Of a stretch of 64,000 bases of DNA, positions 33,952 to 45,790 are shown one piece after another. Numbering within the stretch: the first letter of the stretch is position 1; every line of letters starts with the position of its first letter. Made by a program: the position numbers and the translations under genes. The stretch is from contig NZ_KB822608.1 of the NCBI RefSeq assembly GCF_000364625.1, positions 87,417-151,416 of the forward strand, written 5' to 3'. Source of the stretch: Pseudomonas thermotolerans DSM 14292 (lineage in GTDB: Bacteria; Pseudomonadota; Gammaproteobacteria; Pseudomonadales; Pseudomonadaceae). The notes under the pieces were generated by a model. The model did no database searches. It was not told where the DNA came from and worked only from the letters and a program-made list of their open reading frames with translations.

Positions 33952-35640
33952 ATGACCGAGAACTTCTGGAAGGACAAATACCCTGCTGGGGTCCCTGCCG
34001 AGATCGACCCCGACCAGTTCGCGAACGTCCAGGCCGTCCTGAAACTGTCCTGCGAACGTTTCGCCGACAAGCCCGCCTTCAGCAACCTGGGGAAAACCAT
34101 CACCTACGGCGAGCTGTACGAGCTGTCCGGCCAATTCGCCGCCTACCTGCAGAAGTACACCGACCTCAAGCCCGGCGACCGCATCGCCGTGCAGATGCCC
34201 AACGTGTTGCAGTACCCGGTTGTGGTGTTCGGCGCCCTGCGTGCCGGACTGATCGTGGTCAACACCAACCCGCTGTACACCGCGCGGGAAATGGAGCACC
34301 AGTTCAACGACTCCGGCGCCAAGGCGCTGGTCTGCCTGGCCAACATGGCCCACCTGGCCGAACAGGTGCTGCCGAAGACCGGCATCAAGCACGTGGTGGT
34401 CACCGAGGTGGGCGACCTGCTGCCGACCTTCAAGCGCCTGCTGGTCAACGCCGTGGTCAAGCACGTGAAGAAGATGGTGCCGTCTTACCACCTGCCGCAG
34501 GCGGTGAAGTTCACCGAGGCCCTGGCCAAGGGCCGCGGCCAGCGTGTCGTGGAAGCCAGCCCGCAGTCCGGCGATGTCGCCGTGCTGCAGTACACCGGCG
34601 GCACCACCGGGGTGGCTAAGGGCGCCATGCTCACCCACCGCAACCTGGTGGCCAACATGCTGCAATGCAAGGCGCTGATGGGCACCAACTTCAACGAAGG
34701 CTGCGAGGTGCTCATCACCCCGCTGCCGCTGTACCACATCTACGCCTTCACCTTTCATTGCATGGCGATGATGCTGATCGGCGGCCACAACATCCTGATC
34801 ACCAACCCGCGCGACCTGCCGGCGATGGTCAAGGAGCTGGCCAAGTGGCGCTTCACCGGCTTCGTCGGCCTCAACACCCTGTTCGTTGCCCTGTGCAACA
34901 ACGAGGACTTCCGCAAGCTGGACTTCTCCTCGCTGAAAGCCACCTTCTCCGGCGGCATGGCGCTGCAGCTGGCCACCGCCGAGCGCTGGCGCGAGGTCAC
35001 CGGCTGCGGCATCTGCGAAGGCTACGGGATGACAGAGACCAGCCCGGTGGTGTCGGTGAACCCCTTCCAGAACATCCAGGTCGGCACCATCGGCATCCCG
35101 GTGCCCTCGACCCTCTGCAAGGTGGTCGACGAGGAGGGCAACGACCTGCCGCAGGGCTCGATCGGCGAGCTGTGCGTCAAGGGCCCGCAAGTGATGAAGG
35201 GCTACTGGCAGCGTCCGGAGGCCACCGCTGAGGTGCTCGATGCCGACGGCTGGCTGAAGACTGGCGACATCGCGGTGATCCAGGACGACGGCTATCTGCG
35301 CATCGTCGACCGCAAGAAGGACATGATCCTGGTGTCCGGCTTCAACGTCTATCCGAACGAGCTGGAAGACGTGCTGGCCACCCTGCCGGGCGTGCTGCAG
35401 TGTGCGGCAATCGGCGTGCCGGACGAAAAGTCCGGCGAGGCCATCAAGGTCTTCGTGGTGGTCAAGCCGGGCGCCAGCCTGACCAAGGAACAGGTGCTGC
35501 AGCACATGCACGACAACGTCACCGGCTACAAGCGACCCAAGTACGTGGAGTTCCGCGACTCGCTGCCGACCACCAACGTCGGCAAGATCCTCCGTCGCGA
35601 GCTGCGCGACGAGGAACTGCGCAGGCTCGGCAAGAAGTAA
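33952..35640 (+). CDS. fadD1: Long-chain acyl-CoA synthetase FadD1
   Basis: 562 residues, the same length as the upstream paralogue and clearly a tandem duplicate (shared LQKYTDLKPGDRIAVQ, NTNPLYTAREM, KGYWQRPEATAEVLDA). ATP/AMP signature YTGGTTGVAKGAML; GYGMTETSPVVS; C-terminal LPTTNVGKILRRELRDEEL with the catalytic lysine. It starts MTENFWKDKYPAG. In P. aeruginosa FadD1 prefers long-chain and FadD2 shorter fatty acids; whether that split holds here is inference. A strong terminator follows. Confidence 0.96.
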   Translation: MTENFWKDKYPAGVPAEIDPDQFANVQAVLKLSCERFADKPAFSNLGKTITYGELYELSGQFAAYLQKYTDLKPGDRIAVQMPNVLQYPVVVFGALRAGLIVVNTNPLYTAREMEHQFNDSGAKALVCLANMAHLAEQVLPKTGIKHVVVTEVGDLLPTFKRLLVNAVVKHVKKMVPSYHLPQAVKFTEALAKGRGQRVVEASPQSGDVAVLQYTGGTTGVAKGAMLTHRNLVANMLQCKALMGTNFNEGCEVLITPLPLYHIYAFTFHCMAMMLIGGHNILITNPRDLPAMVKELAKWRFTGFVGLNTLFVALCNNEDFRKLDFSSLKATFSGGMALQLATAERWREVTGCGICEGYGMTETSPVVSVNPFQNIQVGTIGIPVPSTLCKVVDEEGNDLPQGSIGELCVKGPQVMKGYWQRPEATAEVLDADGWLKTGDIAVIQDDGYLRIVDRKKDMILVSGFNVYPNELEDVLATLPGVLQCAAIGVPDEKSGEAIKVFVVVKPGASLTKEQVLQHMHDNVTGYKRPKYVEFRDSLPTTNVGKILRRELRDEELRRLGKK

Positions 35641-35655
35641 GGCTCAACTGCCCGG

Positions 35656-35690
35656 CGACAGAACCCCGCTTCGGCGGGGTTCTGTCGTTT
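35656..35690 (+). terminator. Terminator after fadD1
   Basis: A perfect 14-bp stem CGACAGAACCCCGC/GCGGGGTTCTGTCG with a TTCG tetraloop, followed by TTT. Confidence 0.9.
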
Positions 35691-35826
35691 CGGGGTCAGG
35701 CATGGCTGGTCCGACCAGTTTTTTGTGACGCGGGCCTCAAGCTCGCCGGTGAGGCGGTCGATCTACAGAGCAGACAAGGCCAACGACAAGGCCCATCCCC
35801 CTTTTTCTTTTCGAGGAACTGCCGAA

Positions 35827-37512
35827 ATGTTTCGCGCCCTTCGTCTGCGCGCCAAGCTGCTGCTGCTCGCCTTGGTGCCGATTTGCCTGCTGACCCTGCT
35901 GATCTGTTCGATCTTCGTCGTGCTGCTGCAGAAGCTGGCCGACGAGCAGGAAGCCCATACCCGTTCCGATCTGATGGCCGACCGCCGCGAGGAGATCCAG
36001 AACATCGTGGAGCTGGCCCTAGGGGTCATCGGGCCGCTCTACGAGCGTTCCGCCCCCGGCGACCTGAGCGCGCGGGCCGAGGCCGTGGACATCCTGAAGC
36101 GGCTCAAGTATGGCGCCGGCGGCTACTTCTGGGGCTACGACGGCAACGTGGTGCGCCTGTTCCAGGGCGATACCGGCGACAAGATCGGCCAGAGCTTCGC
36201 CGACTTCCGCGACCCTGAGGGCCGCTACGCGATCCGCCAGCTGGTGGCCGCCGGCAAGGACGGCAGCCACTACGTGGATTACAGCTTCGTGGTCGGCGCG
36301 GGCAGCGAGATCGTGCCCAAGGTCGGCTACTCCCACTACCTGCCGAAGTGGGACATGGTGTTCGGCACCTCGATCAACCTGGACGACGTGGAGCGCGAGC
36401 TGCAGGCAAGCCGCGCCGAGTTCCAGCGCCACATCGACCGCCTGCTCGGCGTGATGCTCGGCACCGCCGTGGTGCTGCTGATCGTGGTCGGCGTGCTGGC
36501 CGGGGTGCTGAGCAATTCCATGCTGCGCCCGCTGCTGCAGCTGAAGGCCAGCCTCGACGACATGGCCGCCGGCGACGGTGATCTGACCCATCGCCTGCCG
36601 CTGACCAGCCGCGACGAGCTGGGCGACCTGGCGGCATCCTTCAACCGCTTCGTGGAGAAGATCCACGTGCTGGTCCGGCAGGTGGCCGACACCACCGCGC
36701 AGTTGTCCGGTCTGGTCGGCGCGGTGAGCAGCCAGGCGCAGCGCTCGGAGCAGGCCATGGAAGGGCAGCGCCAGGAGACCGACCAGGTGGCCACGGCGAT
36801 CAACGAGATGTCCGCCGCCGCCCAGGAGGTGGCCGCCAGCGCCCAACGTGCCGCCGAGGCCGCCCAGGAAACCGATCAGGAGAGCCAGAATGCCCGGCGC
36901 GTGGTGGAGCGCAGCATCGAACGCATCCACCAGCTGGTGGGCGAGGTGCGCAACAGCGGCGAGTCGCTGGACGGCCTGCGCCAGGACGTCCAGGGCATCG
37001 TCAGCGTGCTCGAGGTGATCCGCGCCATCGCCGACCAGACCAACCTGCTGGCCCTGAACGCAGCCATCGAGGCAGCCCGCGCCGGTGAGGCCGGGCGCGG
37101 CTTCGCGGTGGTCGCCGACGAGGTGCGCGCGCTGGCCAGCCGCACGCAGCAGAGCACTGGCGAGATCCAGGCGATGATCGACCGTCTGCAGAACGCCACC
37201 CGCGAGGCGGTGGAGGCCATGCAGCGGGCCCGCGAGATGGGCGAGGACACCACCGAGCACGCCAACCGTACCGGCGACTCGCTGGACAGCATCACCCGGC
37301 TGATCGGCACCATCAATTCGATGAACGCGCAGATCGCCAGCGCCGCCGAGGAGCAGACCGCGGTGGCCGAGGAGATCAACCGTAGCGTGCACCAGATCGC
37401 CGTGGCGGTGGAGGCCGTCGCCAACGATGCCACCGAGGGCGCGCAGACCGCCCGTGAGCTGGATGCCCTGGGCGGCCGCCTGCAGCAGCTGGTCGGCCAG
37501 TTCCGGATCTGA
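35827..37512 (+). CDS. Methyl-accepting chemotaxis protein with sCache domain
   Basis: 561 residues. TM1 about residues 12-36 ([24 protein letters not shown]). Periplasmic single-Cache (sCache_2) domain about 40-195, with [15 protein letters not shown] and [21 protein letters not shown]2 about 208-230. HAMP about 232-285. Cytoplasmic signalling hairpin to the end, with the invariant tip [20 protein letters not shown]. No C-terminal CheR-binding pentapeptide. sCache_2 receptors often bind small organic acids; the ligand here is unknown. ATG 35827 is preceded by GAGGAA; the open frame extends 34 codons upstream but with no signal. Confidence 0.95.
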   Translation: MFRALRLRAKLLLLALVPICLLTLLICSIFVVLLQKLADEQEAHTRSDLMADRREEIQNIVELALGVIGPLYERSAPGDLSARAEAVDILKRLKYGAGGYFWGYDGNVVRLFQGDTGDKIGQSFADFRDPEGRYAIRQLVAAGKDGSHYVDYSFVVGAGSEIVPKVGYSHYLPKWDMVFGTSINLDDVERELQASRAEFQRHIDRLLGVMLGTAVVLLIVVGVLAGVLSNSMLRPLLQLKASLDDMAAGDGDLTHRLPLTSRDELGDLAASFNRFVEKIHVLVRQVADTTAQLSGLVGAVSSQAQRSEQAMEGQRQETDQVATAINEMSAAAQEVAASAQRAAEAAQETDQESQNARRVVERSIERIHQLVGEVRNSGESLDGLRQDVQGIVSVLEVIRAIADQTNLLALNAAIEAARAGEAGRGFAVVADEVRALASRTQQSTGEIQAMIDRLQNATREAVEAMQRAREMGEDTTEHANRTGDSLDSITRLIGTINSMNAQIASAAEEQTAVAEEINRSVHQIAVAVEAVANDATEGAQTARELDALGGRLQQLVGQFRI

Positions 37513-37616
37513 TCCTTGCGAGGACGCCGCCATTCCCGGGCGCGGCGGCGTCCCGAGGTCGACCTGCGGAGCCCGGCTGCCTACCATAGGCCGGTTTCCC
37601 CACAGGCCCGTCCATC

Positions 37617-38075
37617 ATGACCGACAGTTCCCTCGACCGCGCCGAGGCGCTGACCCGCTACCTGCACGACAACATCCCGCTGACCCGCGCCATGGCCCTG
37701 CGCGTGCTGCCCACGGAGCCCGGCCGCCTGCGCCTGGCCGCCCCCCACGAGCCGAACCGCAACCCACACGGCACGGTGTTCGGCGGCAGCCTGGCGACCC
37801 TGGCCATCGCCGCCGGCTGGACGCTGCTGTTCGATGCGCTGCGTGCCGAAGGGCTCGCCTTCGGACTGGTGATCCAGCACTACCAGTGCGACTATCGGGC
37901 GCCGGCGGCGGCCGAATTCGTCGCCGAGGCAGAGCTGCCGGCGGATTGGCCGGCCTTCCTCGAGCGCCTGCGGGCGCGCGGTCGGGCACGGCTGACGCTG
38001 CCGCTGCGGCTGTACTGCGAAGGGCGGGAGGTGCTTGGCGCCGAGGCGGTCTACGTGGCGTGGCTGGAGGGCTGA
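37617..38075 (+). CDS. Thioesterase-like hot-dog protein (YiiD C-terminal domain family)
   Basis: 152 residues. The central NRNPHGTVFGGSLATLAIAAGW is the hot-dog thioesterase signature, with the helix beginning after the FGGS turn. QHYQCDYRAPA and the GAEAVYVAW ending match the YiiD_C putative thioesterase family. The likely role is hydrolysis of an acyl-CoA or acyl-ACP, substrate unknown. It is a single gene between the chemoreceptor and a convergent dps, separated from dps by a terminator. Confidence 0.83.
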   Translation: MTDSSLDRAEALTRYLHDNIPLTRAMALRVLPTEPGRLRLAAPHEPNRNPHGTVFGGSLATLAIAAGWTLLFDALRAEGLAFGLVIQHYQCDYRAPAAAEFVAEAELPADWPAFLERLRARGRARLTLPLRLYCEGREVLGAEAVYVAWLEG

Positions 38076-38093
38076 AGCGGGGAGGTGAAGATG

Positions 38094-38119
38094 ACAGGCC
38101 CCGGTTGCGCGGGGCCTGT
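38094..38119. terminator. Hairpin between the thioesterase gene and dps
   Basis: A 9-bp stem ACAGGCCCC/GGGGCCTGT with an eight-base loop, between two convergent genes. Only short T-tracts flank it. Confidence 0.7.
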
Positions 38120-38129
38120 TCAGGCGGGA

Positions 38130-38600
38130 TCAGGCGGCCAGCAGGCTGCGCAGCATCCACGCGGTCTTCTCGTGGACCTGCAGGCGCTGGGTCAGCAGGT
38201 CGGCGGTGGGCTCGTCGCTGACCTTGTCGACCAGCGGGAACAGGGCGCGGGCGGTGCGCGCCACGGCTTCCTGGCCCTCGACCAGCTGCTTGATCATCTC
38301 GGTGGCCGGCGGCACGCCTTCCTCCTCCTTGATTGAGGACAGGCGGGCGTAGGCGGCGTAGGTGCCCGGCGCCGGGAAGCCCAGGGCACGGATACGCTCG
38401 GCGATGGCGTCCACCGCCAGGGCCAGCTCGTTGTACTGCTGCTCGAACATCAGGTGCAGGGTGTTGAACATCGGCCCGGTGACGTTCCAGTGGAAGTTGT
38501 GGGTCTTCAGGTACAGGGTGTAGGTGTCCGCCAGCAGGCGGGACAGACCTTCGGCGATGGCCGCACGGTCCTGTTCGGCAATTCCGATATTGATTTCCAT
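38130..38600 (-). CDS. dps: Dps-family ferritin-like DNA-protection protein
   Basis: 156 residues, four-helix ferritin-like fold. Ferroxidase-site residues are recognisable in [35 protein letters not shown]. It starts [12 protein letters not shown], with GGAG upstream; the open frame continues 19 codons further without support. Dps dodecamers oxidise and store iron with hydrogen peroxide and protect DNA in starvation or oxidative stress. The gene order dps-fmdB-aspS follows P. aeruginosa PA0962-PA0963. Confidence 0.95.
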   Translation of the reverse strand: MEINIGIAEQDRAAIAEGLSRLLADTYTLYLKTHNFHWNVTGPMFNTLHLMFEQQYNELALAVDAIAERIRALGFPAPGTYAAYARLSSIKEEEGVPPATEMIKQLVEGQEAVARTARALFPLVDKVSDEPTADLLTQRLQVHEKTAWMLRSLLAA

Positions 38601-38771
38601 CAGCTTTCTCCTCGGTCGGTATGCAGGGGGGAGGGCTCCTCCCTTCCGGATGGACACAGCCTATCACGGCGTGGTGCGAAATGCCTGGCTTGCGTCAATG
38701 GGCGCGATGATCGCCCGCTATCGTGCCGGCGCAGGGCCGGGGCGCGGGCTGCACGTAACCGACGAACCATA

Positions 38772-38777
38772 TATAAT
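38772..38777 (+). promoter_or_regulatory. Probable -10 box of the fmdB-aspS transcript
   Basis: TATAAT, a perfect -10, lies 65 bp before the fmdB start in a locally AT-rich island (CATATATAATCC). The -35 position (CTGCAC) is a poor match, so an activator or an extended -10 may matter. Confidence 0.5.
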
Positions 38778-38841
38778 CCCACCCTTTGCCGCGCCCCTCC
38801 GGGGAGGCGGCGTGCTAGAACGATGACCGGAGTGACAGACG

Positions 38842-39111
38842 ATGCCCATCTATGAGTATCAATGTGCGTCCTGTGGCCATCAGCTGGAAGCCATTCAGAA
38901 GTTCAGCGATGCGCCGCTGGTCGATTGTCCCGCCTGCCAGGCTCCCGAATTGACGAAAATGCTCTCGCTGCCCGGATTCCGTCTCAAGGGTGGCGGCTGG
39001 TACGAGACCGACTTCAAGACCGGCGCCAAGAAGAACCTCGCCTCCGGTGACAGCGCGCCCGCCTGTGCGGGCGGCGGTTGCGGTTCAGGAGCCTGTGCTG
39101 CCGCCGACTGA
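38842..39111 (+). CDS. FmdB-family zinc ribbon protein
   Basis: 89 residues. MPIYEYQCASCGHQLEAIQKFSDAPLVDC is the FmdB zinc-ribbon start, with two Cys-x2-Cys pairs (CASC and CPAC). The C-terminal tail is Gly/Cys-rich (CAGGGCGSGACAAAD), which is common in this family. The function is unresolved; it is widely found just upstream of aspS, as here (51 bp). Confidence 0.9.
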   Translation: MPIYEYQCASCGHQLEAIQKFSDAPLVDCPACQAPELTKMLSLPGFRLKGGGWYETDFKTGAKKNLASGDSAPACAGGGCGSGACAAAD

Positions 39112-39162
39112 GCGGCTTCCCCCGATTCACCGACATTCCATCTCTAGAGAAGAATTCCCATC

Positions 39163-40938
<1,776 letters not shown>

Positions 40939-41003
40939 GCAACTACAACCCAAGGGGCGGCACGCCCGATGTGCTGCCGGACCGAGAAAGCATGGAGTGA
41001 GTT

Positions 41004-41750
41004 ATGGCTGGTCATTCCAAATGGGCCAACATCAAGCACCGCAAGGGCCGTCAGGACGCCAAGCGCGGCAAGATCTTCACCAAGATCATCCGTGAGCTGA
41101 CCGTAGCCGCGAAGAGCGGCGCCAACCCGGCAGACAACCCGCGCCTGCGCCTCGCGGTGGACAAGGCGCTGACCGCCAACATGTCCCGCGACACCATCGA
41201 ACGGGCCATCGCCCGCGGTGCCGGCACCAACGAAGCCGACAACATGGTGGAGCTGACCTACGAGGGTTATGCTCCCAGCGGTGTGGCGCTCATCATCGAG
41301 GCGATGACCGACAACCGTAACCGCACCGCCGCCGAAGTGCGCCATGCCTTCAGCAAGTGCGGCGGCAACCTGGGTACCGACGGTTCGGTGGCCTACATGT
41401 TCGACCGCAAGGGGCAGCTCGCCTTCGCTCCCGGCGTGGACGAGGACGCCCTGATGGAGGCCGCCCTGGAAGCCGGCGCCGACGACGTGGTCAGTGAGGA
41501 AGACGGCTCCGTAGTGGTCTACACCAGCTTCAGCGACTTCCACGCGGTGAACGAGGCGCTGTCCGCCGCTGGCTTCAAGGCCGAGGAAGCGCAGATCGCC
41601 ATGATCCCCTCGATCACCGCACCGGTCGCCGACTTGGAGACCGCCCAGAAGGTGATGAAGCTGATCGATGCCCTGGAGGACCTGGACGACGTGCAGAACG
41701 TCTACCACAACGCCGAGATCCCCGACGAGATCATGGACCAGTTGGACTGA
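41004..41750 (+). CDS. yebC: YebC/PmpR-family transcriptional regulator
   Basis: 248 residues. It begins [25 protein letters not shown], the invariant start of the family. Three-domain TACO1/YebC fold ([39 protein letters not shown]). P. aeruginosa PmpR (PA0964) represses the pqsR quorum gene; related YebC proteins help ribosomes at proline runs. The gene sits in the conserved aspS-yebC-ruvCAB order. A strong terminator follows. Confidence 0.97.
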   Translation: MAGHSKWANIKHRKGRQDAKRGKIFTKIIRELTVAAKSGANPADNPRLRLAVDKALTANMSRDTIERAIARGAGTNEADNMVELTYEGYAPSGVALIIEAMTDNRNRTAAEVRHAFSKCGGNLGTDGSVAYMFDRKGQLAFAPGVDEDALMEAALEAGADDVVSEEDGSVVVYTSFSDFHAVNEALSAAGFKAEEAQIAMIPSITAPVADLETAQKVMKLIDALEDLDDVQNVYHNAEIPDEIMDQLD

Positions 41751-41768
41751 TCCGCGCGCCGGTCGCCA

Positions 41769-41805
41769 AGCCGGAAGCTGCCTGCCAGGCGCTTCCGGCT
41801 TTTTT
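41769..41805 (+). terminator. Terminator after yebC
   Basis: A perfect 10-bp stem AGCCGGAAGC/GCTTCCGGCT with a 12-base loop, followed by five T. Confidence 0.9.
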
Positions 41806-41829
41806 GTGGGCAGCCGCTCGCCCGGGCGA

Positions 41830-41858
41830 GTGACGGCGCCGGACGGCCCCCGTATACT
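41830..41858 (+). promoter_or_regulatory. Promoter of ruvCAB
   Basis: GTGACG (41830-41835) and TATACT (41853-41858) with 17-bp spacing, 31 bp before the ruvC start. No LexA-type CTGT-N8-ACAG box is seen around it. Confidence 0.65.
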
Positions 41859-41888
41859 CGTGGACTGGATAAATAGACAGTTGGCGAC

Positions 41889-42416
41889 ATGACCCTGATC
41901 CTTGGCATCGACCCCGGCTCGCGGATCACCGGCTACGGTGTGGTGCGCGCCGGTGCGCGCGGCGCCTGCGAGTACGTCGCCTCGGGCTGCATTCGCACCG
42001 GCAGCGGTACATTGCCCGAGCGCCTGCAGGCGGTGTACCGCGGCATCCGCGAGGTGATCGACACCTACGGCCCGGTGACCGCCGGGATCGAGCAGGTGTT
42101 CATGGCCCGCAATGCCGACTCGGCTCTCAAGCTCGGCCAGGCCCGCGGGGTGGCCATGGTTGCCGCCGCCGAGGCCGGGCTGGAGATCGCCGAATACACC
42201 GCCAGCCAGGTCAAGCAGGCGGTGGTGGGCAGCGGCGGCGCCGACAAGCAGCAGGTGCAGATGATGGTCATGCGCCTGCTCGGCCTGCTGGAGAAGCCGC
42301 AGATCGACGCCTCCGACGCTCTGGCCATCGCCCTCTGTCATGCGCACACCCGCGCCAGTCTCATTCCCCACGGGCTGTCCGCCGCGAGAAGGCGCGGCGG
42401 TCGCCTGCGCCTCTGA
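41889..42416 (+). CDS. ruvC: Holliday junction resolvase RuvC
   Basis: 175 residues. Retroviral-integrase fold endonuclease. The acidic active-site residues are recognisable in [13 protein letters not shown] (Asp7), [10 protein letters not shown] (Glu) and [14 protein letters not shown] (Asp pair). It cuts Holliday junctions held by RuvAB. ruvA follows after 21 bp. Confidence 0.98.
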   Translation: MTLILGIDPGSRITGYGVVRAGARGACEYVASGCIRTGSGTLPERLQAVYRGIREVIDTYGPVTAGIEQVFMARNADSALKLGQARGVAMVAAAEAGLEIAEYTASQVKQAVVGSGGADKQQVQMMVMRLLGLLEKPQIDASDALAIALCHAHTRASLIPHGLSAARRRGGRLRL

Positions 42417-42437
42417 ACGAATTAAGGAAGAAGCCCC

Positions 42438-43043
42438 GTGATCGGACGCCTGCGTGGCACCCTGGCGGAGAAGCAGCCGCCGTATTTGCTTCTGGATGTG
42501 AATGGCGTCGGCTACGAGCTGGAAGTGCCGATGACCACCCTTTATCGTCTGCCCGGTGTGGGTGAGGCGGTGACCCTGCATACCCATCTGGTAGTGCGCG
42601 AGGATGCCCAGCTGCTCTACGGTTTCGCCGAGAAGCGCGAGCGCGAGCTGTTCCGCGAGCTGATCCGTCTCAACGGGGTCGGCCCCAAGCTGGCCCTGGC
42701 GCTGATGTCCGGCCTCGAGGTGGACGAGCTGGTGCGCTGCGTGCAGGCCCAGGACACCTCGGCCCTGGTCAAGGTGCCGGGGGTCGGCAAGAAGACCGCC
42801 GAGCGCCTGCTGGTGGAGCTCAAGGACCGTTTCAAGGCCTGGGAAAGCATGCCGGTCATCGCCCCGCTGGTGATTGAACCCCGTGGCCTGCCGGCAGTCT
42901 CAAGCGCGGAGAATGACGCGGTGAGCGCCTTGGTGGCCCTGGGCTTCAAGCCCCAAGAGGCGAGCCGTGCGGTGAGCGCCGTGCAGGAGGAAGGCTTGAG
43001 CAGTGAAGAATTGATCCGGCGCGCCCTCAAGGGCATGGCCTGA
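42438..43043 (+). CDS. ruvA: Holliday junction branch migration protein RuvA
   Basis: 201 residues from a GTG start with AAGGAAG upstream. Domain I OB-fold ([27 protein letters not shown]), domain II helix-hairpin-helix pairs ([34 protein letters not shown]), domain III ([16 protein letters not shown]) that contacts RuvB. Tetramers bind the four-way junction. ruvB starts 19 bp later. Confidence 0.98.
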   Translation: MIGRLRGTLAEKQPPYLLLDVNGVGYELEVPMTTLYRLPGVGEAVTLHTHLVVREDAQLLYGFAEKRERELFRELIRLNGVGPKLALALMSGLEVDELVRCVQAQDTSALVKVPGVGKKTAERLLVELKDRFKAWESMPVIAPLVIEPRGLPAVSSAENDAVSALVALGFKPQEASRAVSAVQEEGLSSEELIRRALKGMA

Positions 43044-43062
43044 ACCCCGAGGGTGACCCTGG

Positions 43063-44115
43063 ATGATCGAAGCCGACCGCCTGATAAGCGCCGCCGGGCG
43101 TGACCGTGAAGAACAGCTGGACCGGGCCATCCGCCCGCTGCGCCTGGCCGAGTACATCGGCCAGCCGGCCGTGCGCGAGCAGATGGATCTGTTCATCCGC
43201 GCCGCCAAGGGCCGCGGCGAGGCCCTCGACCACACCCTGATCTTCGGACCGCCGGGTCTGGGCAAGACCACCCTGGCGAACATCATCGCCCAGGAGATGG
43301 GGGTGTCCATCAAGAGCACCTCCGGCCCGGTGCTGGAGCGCCCCGGCGATCTCGCCGCGATGCTCACCAACCTGGAGCCCGGCGACGTGCTGTTCATCGA
43401 CGAGATCCACCGCCTCTCGCCGGTGGTCGAGGAAGTGCTCTACCCGGCCATGGAGGACTTCCAGCTGGACATCATGATCGGCGAAGGCCCGGCGGCGCGC
43501 TCCATCAAGCTCGACCTGCCGCCCTTCACCCTGATCGGCGCCACCACCCGCGCCGGCATGCTGACCAACCCGCTGCGCGACCGTTTCGGCATCGTCCAGC
43601 GTCTGGAGTTCTACAGCAACGAGGACCTGGCCACCATCGTGCGCCGCTCGGCGGGGATCCTCGGCCTGACCCTGGAGCCCGAGGGCGCCCTGGAGATCGC
43701 CCGTCGCGCCCGCGGCACACCACGCATCGCCAACCGCCTGCTGCGTCGCGTGCGGGATTTCGCCGAGGTGCGTACCCAGGGGGTGATCACTCGCGCCACC
43801 GCCGACCAGGCGCTCAACCTGCTGGACATCGACGAGCGCGGCTTCGACCACCAGGACCGCCGCCTGCTGCTGACCATGATCGAGAAGTTCGACGGCGGCC
43901 CGGTGGGCATTGACAGCTTGGCCGCGGCGATCAGCGAGGAGCGTCACACCATTGAGGACGTGCTCGAGCCCTATCTGATCCAGCAGGGCTACATCATGCG
44001 CACGCCGCGGGGCAGGGTGGTGACCCGCCACGCCTACCTGCACTTCGGCCTGGAGACGCCACGGCGGCTCGGTGAGATATCCACCCCGGATCTCTTCGCC
44101 CCGGGGGACGAATGA
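43063..44115 (+). CDS. ruvB: Holliday junction DNA helicase RuvB
   Basis: 350 residues, AAA+ motor. Walker [15 protein letters not shown] (about residues 61-74), Walker [11 protein letters not shown], sensor [10 protein letters not shown], and the winged-helix C-terminal domain ([16 protein letters not shown]). It drives branch migration with RuvA. Last gene of ruvCAB; the ybgC-tol cluster follows after about 53 bp. Confidence 0.98.
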   Translation: MIEADRLISAAGRDREEQLDRAIRPLRLAEYIGQPAVREQMDLFIRAAKGRGEALDHTLIFGPPGLGKTTLANIIAQEMGVSIKSTSGPVLERPGDLAAMLTNLEPGDVLFIDEIHRLSPVVEEVLYPAMEDFQLDIMIGEGPAARSIKLDLPPFTLIGATTRAGMLTNPLRDRFGIVQRLEFYSNEDLATIVRRSAGILGLTLEPEGALEIARRARGTPRIANRLLRRVRDFAEVRTQGVITRATADQALNLLDIDERGFDHQDRRLLLTMIEKFDGGPVGIDSLAAAISEERHTIEDVLEPYLIQQGYIMRTPRGRVVTRHAYLHFGLETPRRLGEISTPDLFAPGDE

Positions 44116-44168
44116 GCGGAAAATTGTTCTTTGGCCGGATTGGCAAGTCGGGGGGGGCGCACTAGAGT

Positions 44169-44621
44169 ATGCGCGCACAAAGCAGAGTCCAGCCGTTCGT
44201 CCATCGCTGTCGGGTCTACTATGAGGACACCGATGCCGGCGGCATCGTCTACTACGTCAATTACCTCAAATTCATGGAACGGGCTCGCACCGAACGGTTG
44301 CGCGACCTGGGTTATGCCCAGTCAGCACTGGCCGGTGAGGGTCTGCTGTTCGTTGTGCATTCCGCCGAGGCGCGCTACCACGCCCCGGCGCGCCTGGACG
44401 ACGAGCTGCTGGTAAGCGCCGATGTGGTCGAGTTGAACCGTGCCAGCCTGCGCTTTCGTCAACAGGTCAGGCGGGCCGCGGATGACGTGCTGCTCTGCGA
44501 GGGGCAGTTCCTGGTCGCCTGTGTGGGCGCCGACAATTTGAAACCCCGGGCCATCCCGCCGGCGCTGCGCGAGGCCTTCACCGAGTCCCGGCGGTCCGGG
44601 TCATTTGAAGCAGGAGAGTAA
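44169..44621 (+). CDS. ybgC: Acyl-CoA thioesterase YbgC of the Tol-Pal cluster
   Basis: 150 residues, 4-hydroxybenzoyl-CoA-thioesterase-type hot-dog protein. The signature [26 protein letters not shown], with the catalytic Asp, is at about residues 17-42; it starts [16 protein letters not shown]. It hydrolyses short-chain acyl-CoA and is linked to phospholipid metabolism near the Tol complex. It ends two bases before the tolQ start. Confidence 0.95.
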   Translation: MRAQSRVQPFVHRCRVYYEDTDAGGIVYYVNYLKFMERARTERLRDLGYAQSALAGEGLLFVVHSAEARYHAPARLDDELLVSADVVELNRASLRFRQQVRRAADDVLLCEGQFLVACVGADNLKPRAIPPALREAFTESRRSGSFEAGE

Positions 44622-44623
44622 GC

Positions 44624-45319
44624 GTGGAAGCCAACGCCGTTGACCATATGTCGATGTGGAGCCTGATCAGCAACGCCAGCTTCGTGGTGCAGCTGGTGAT
44701 GCTCACCCTGGTGAGCGCCTCGGTGGTGTCCTGGGTGCTGATCTTCCAGCGCAGCAACGCGCTGCGCGCGGCCAAGCGAGCCCTAGACAACTTCGAGGAC
44801 CGTTTCTGGTCCGGTATCGACCTGTCCAAGCTGTACCGCCAGGTGGGCAGCAACCCCGACCCGGACTCCGGCCTGGAGCAGATCTTCCGCGCCGGCTTCA
44901 AGGAGTTCTCCCGCCTGCGCCAGCAGCCCGGGGTCGACCCGGATGCGGTGATGGACGGCGTGGCCCGCGCCATGCGAGTGGCCATCTCCCGTGAGGAGGA
45001 GAAGCTGGAGACCGCCCTGCCGTTCCTTGCCACCGTCGGTTCCACCAGTCCCTACGTCGGCCTCTTCGGTACCGTCTGGGGTATCATGAACTCCTTCCGC
45101 GGCCTGGCGCAGGTCCAGCAGGCCACCCTGGCTACGGTGGCGCCGGGCATCGCCGAGGCGCTGATCGCCACCGCCATCGGCCTGTTCGCCGCGATTCCGG
45201 CGGTGATCGCCTACAACCGCTTCTCCGCCCGCGGCGAGCTGCTGATCGGCCGCTACTACACCTTCGCCGACGAGTTCCAGGCGATCCTCCACCGCAAGGT
45301 GCACACCTCGGACGAATAA
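44624..45319 (+). CDS. tolQ: Tol-Pal system proton channel protein TolQ
   Basis: 231 residues from GTG, preceded by AGGAGAG. Three membrane helices: about 18-38 (SFVVQLVMLTLVSASVVSWV), then a large cytoplasmic loop, then about 140-165 (VGLFGTVWGIMNSF) and 175-198 (GLFAAIPAVIAYN). ExbB/MotA-type family. With TolR it uses the proton-motive force to energise TolA for outer-membrane constriction at division. Confidence 0.97.
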   Translation: MEANAVDHMSMWSLISNASFVVQLVMLTLVSASVVSWVLIFQRSNALRAAKRALDNFEDRFWSGIDLSKLYRQVGSNPDPDSGLEQIFRAGFKEFSRLRQQPGVDPDAVMDGVARAMRVAISREEEKLETALPFLATVGSTSPYVGLFGTVWGIMNSFRGLAQVQQATLATVAPGIAEALIATAIGLFAAIPAVIAYNRFSARGELLIGRYYTFADEFQAILHRKVHTSDE

Positions 45320-45337
45320 GCGGACAGGTTCCAAGCC

Positions 45338-45790
45338 ATGGCGAGAATTCGCAACAGACGCAAGCCGGTCGCCGAGATGAACGTGGTGCCCTACATCGAC
45401 GTGATGTTGGTGCTGCTGGTCATCTTCATGGTCACCGCGCCGATGCTCAACCAGGGGGTCAAGGTGGACCTGCCCAAGGTCAGCAGCGACGTGCTGCCGC
45501 AGGACAACAACGCCCAGGTGCTGACCATCTCCATCAAGGCCGACAAGACCTACTACTGGAACATGGGCAGCGAGGTGGATATCGACACCGAGCAGGAGCG
45601 TGCCTCCACCCTGGAGCAGATGACCCAGGCGGTGACCGCAATCATCGCCGAGAACCGTCGCCAGGGTAAGCAGGTGCAGGTCTTCGTGCGTGGCGACAAG
45701 GCGGTGGACTATGGCACCGTGATGGCTGCCATGGGCGGTCTGCAGCAAGCCGATGTCGGCAATGTCGGGCTGATCACCGAGGCGCCCTGA
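45338..45790 (+). CDS. tolR: Tol-Pal system protein TolR
   Basis: 150 residues, ExbD family. One N-terminal membrane helix (about 18-40, EMNVVPYIDVMLVLLVIFMVTAP), with the essential membrane Asp in YIDVMLVLL, then a periplasmic domain (FVRGDKAVDYGTVMAAMG). It overlaps the tolA start by one base. Confidence 0.97.
   Translation: MARIRNRRKPVAEMNVVPYIDVMLVLLVIFMVTAPMLNQGVKVDLPKVSSDVLPQDNNAQVLTISIKADKTYYWNMGSEVDIDTEQERASTLEQMTQAVTAIIAENRRQGKQVQVFVRGDKAVDYGTVMAAMGGLQQADVGNVGLITEAP

Noticed and set aside
36019..37587. Long minus-strand frame opposite the chemoreceptor gene
   Set aside because: The translation is His/Leu/Val-rich shadow; the plus strand encodes a complete chemoreceptor with the invariant signalling tip.
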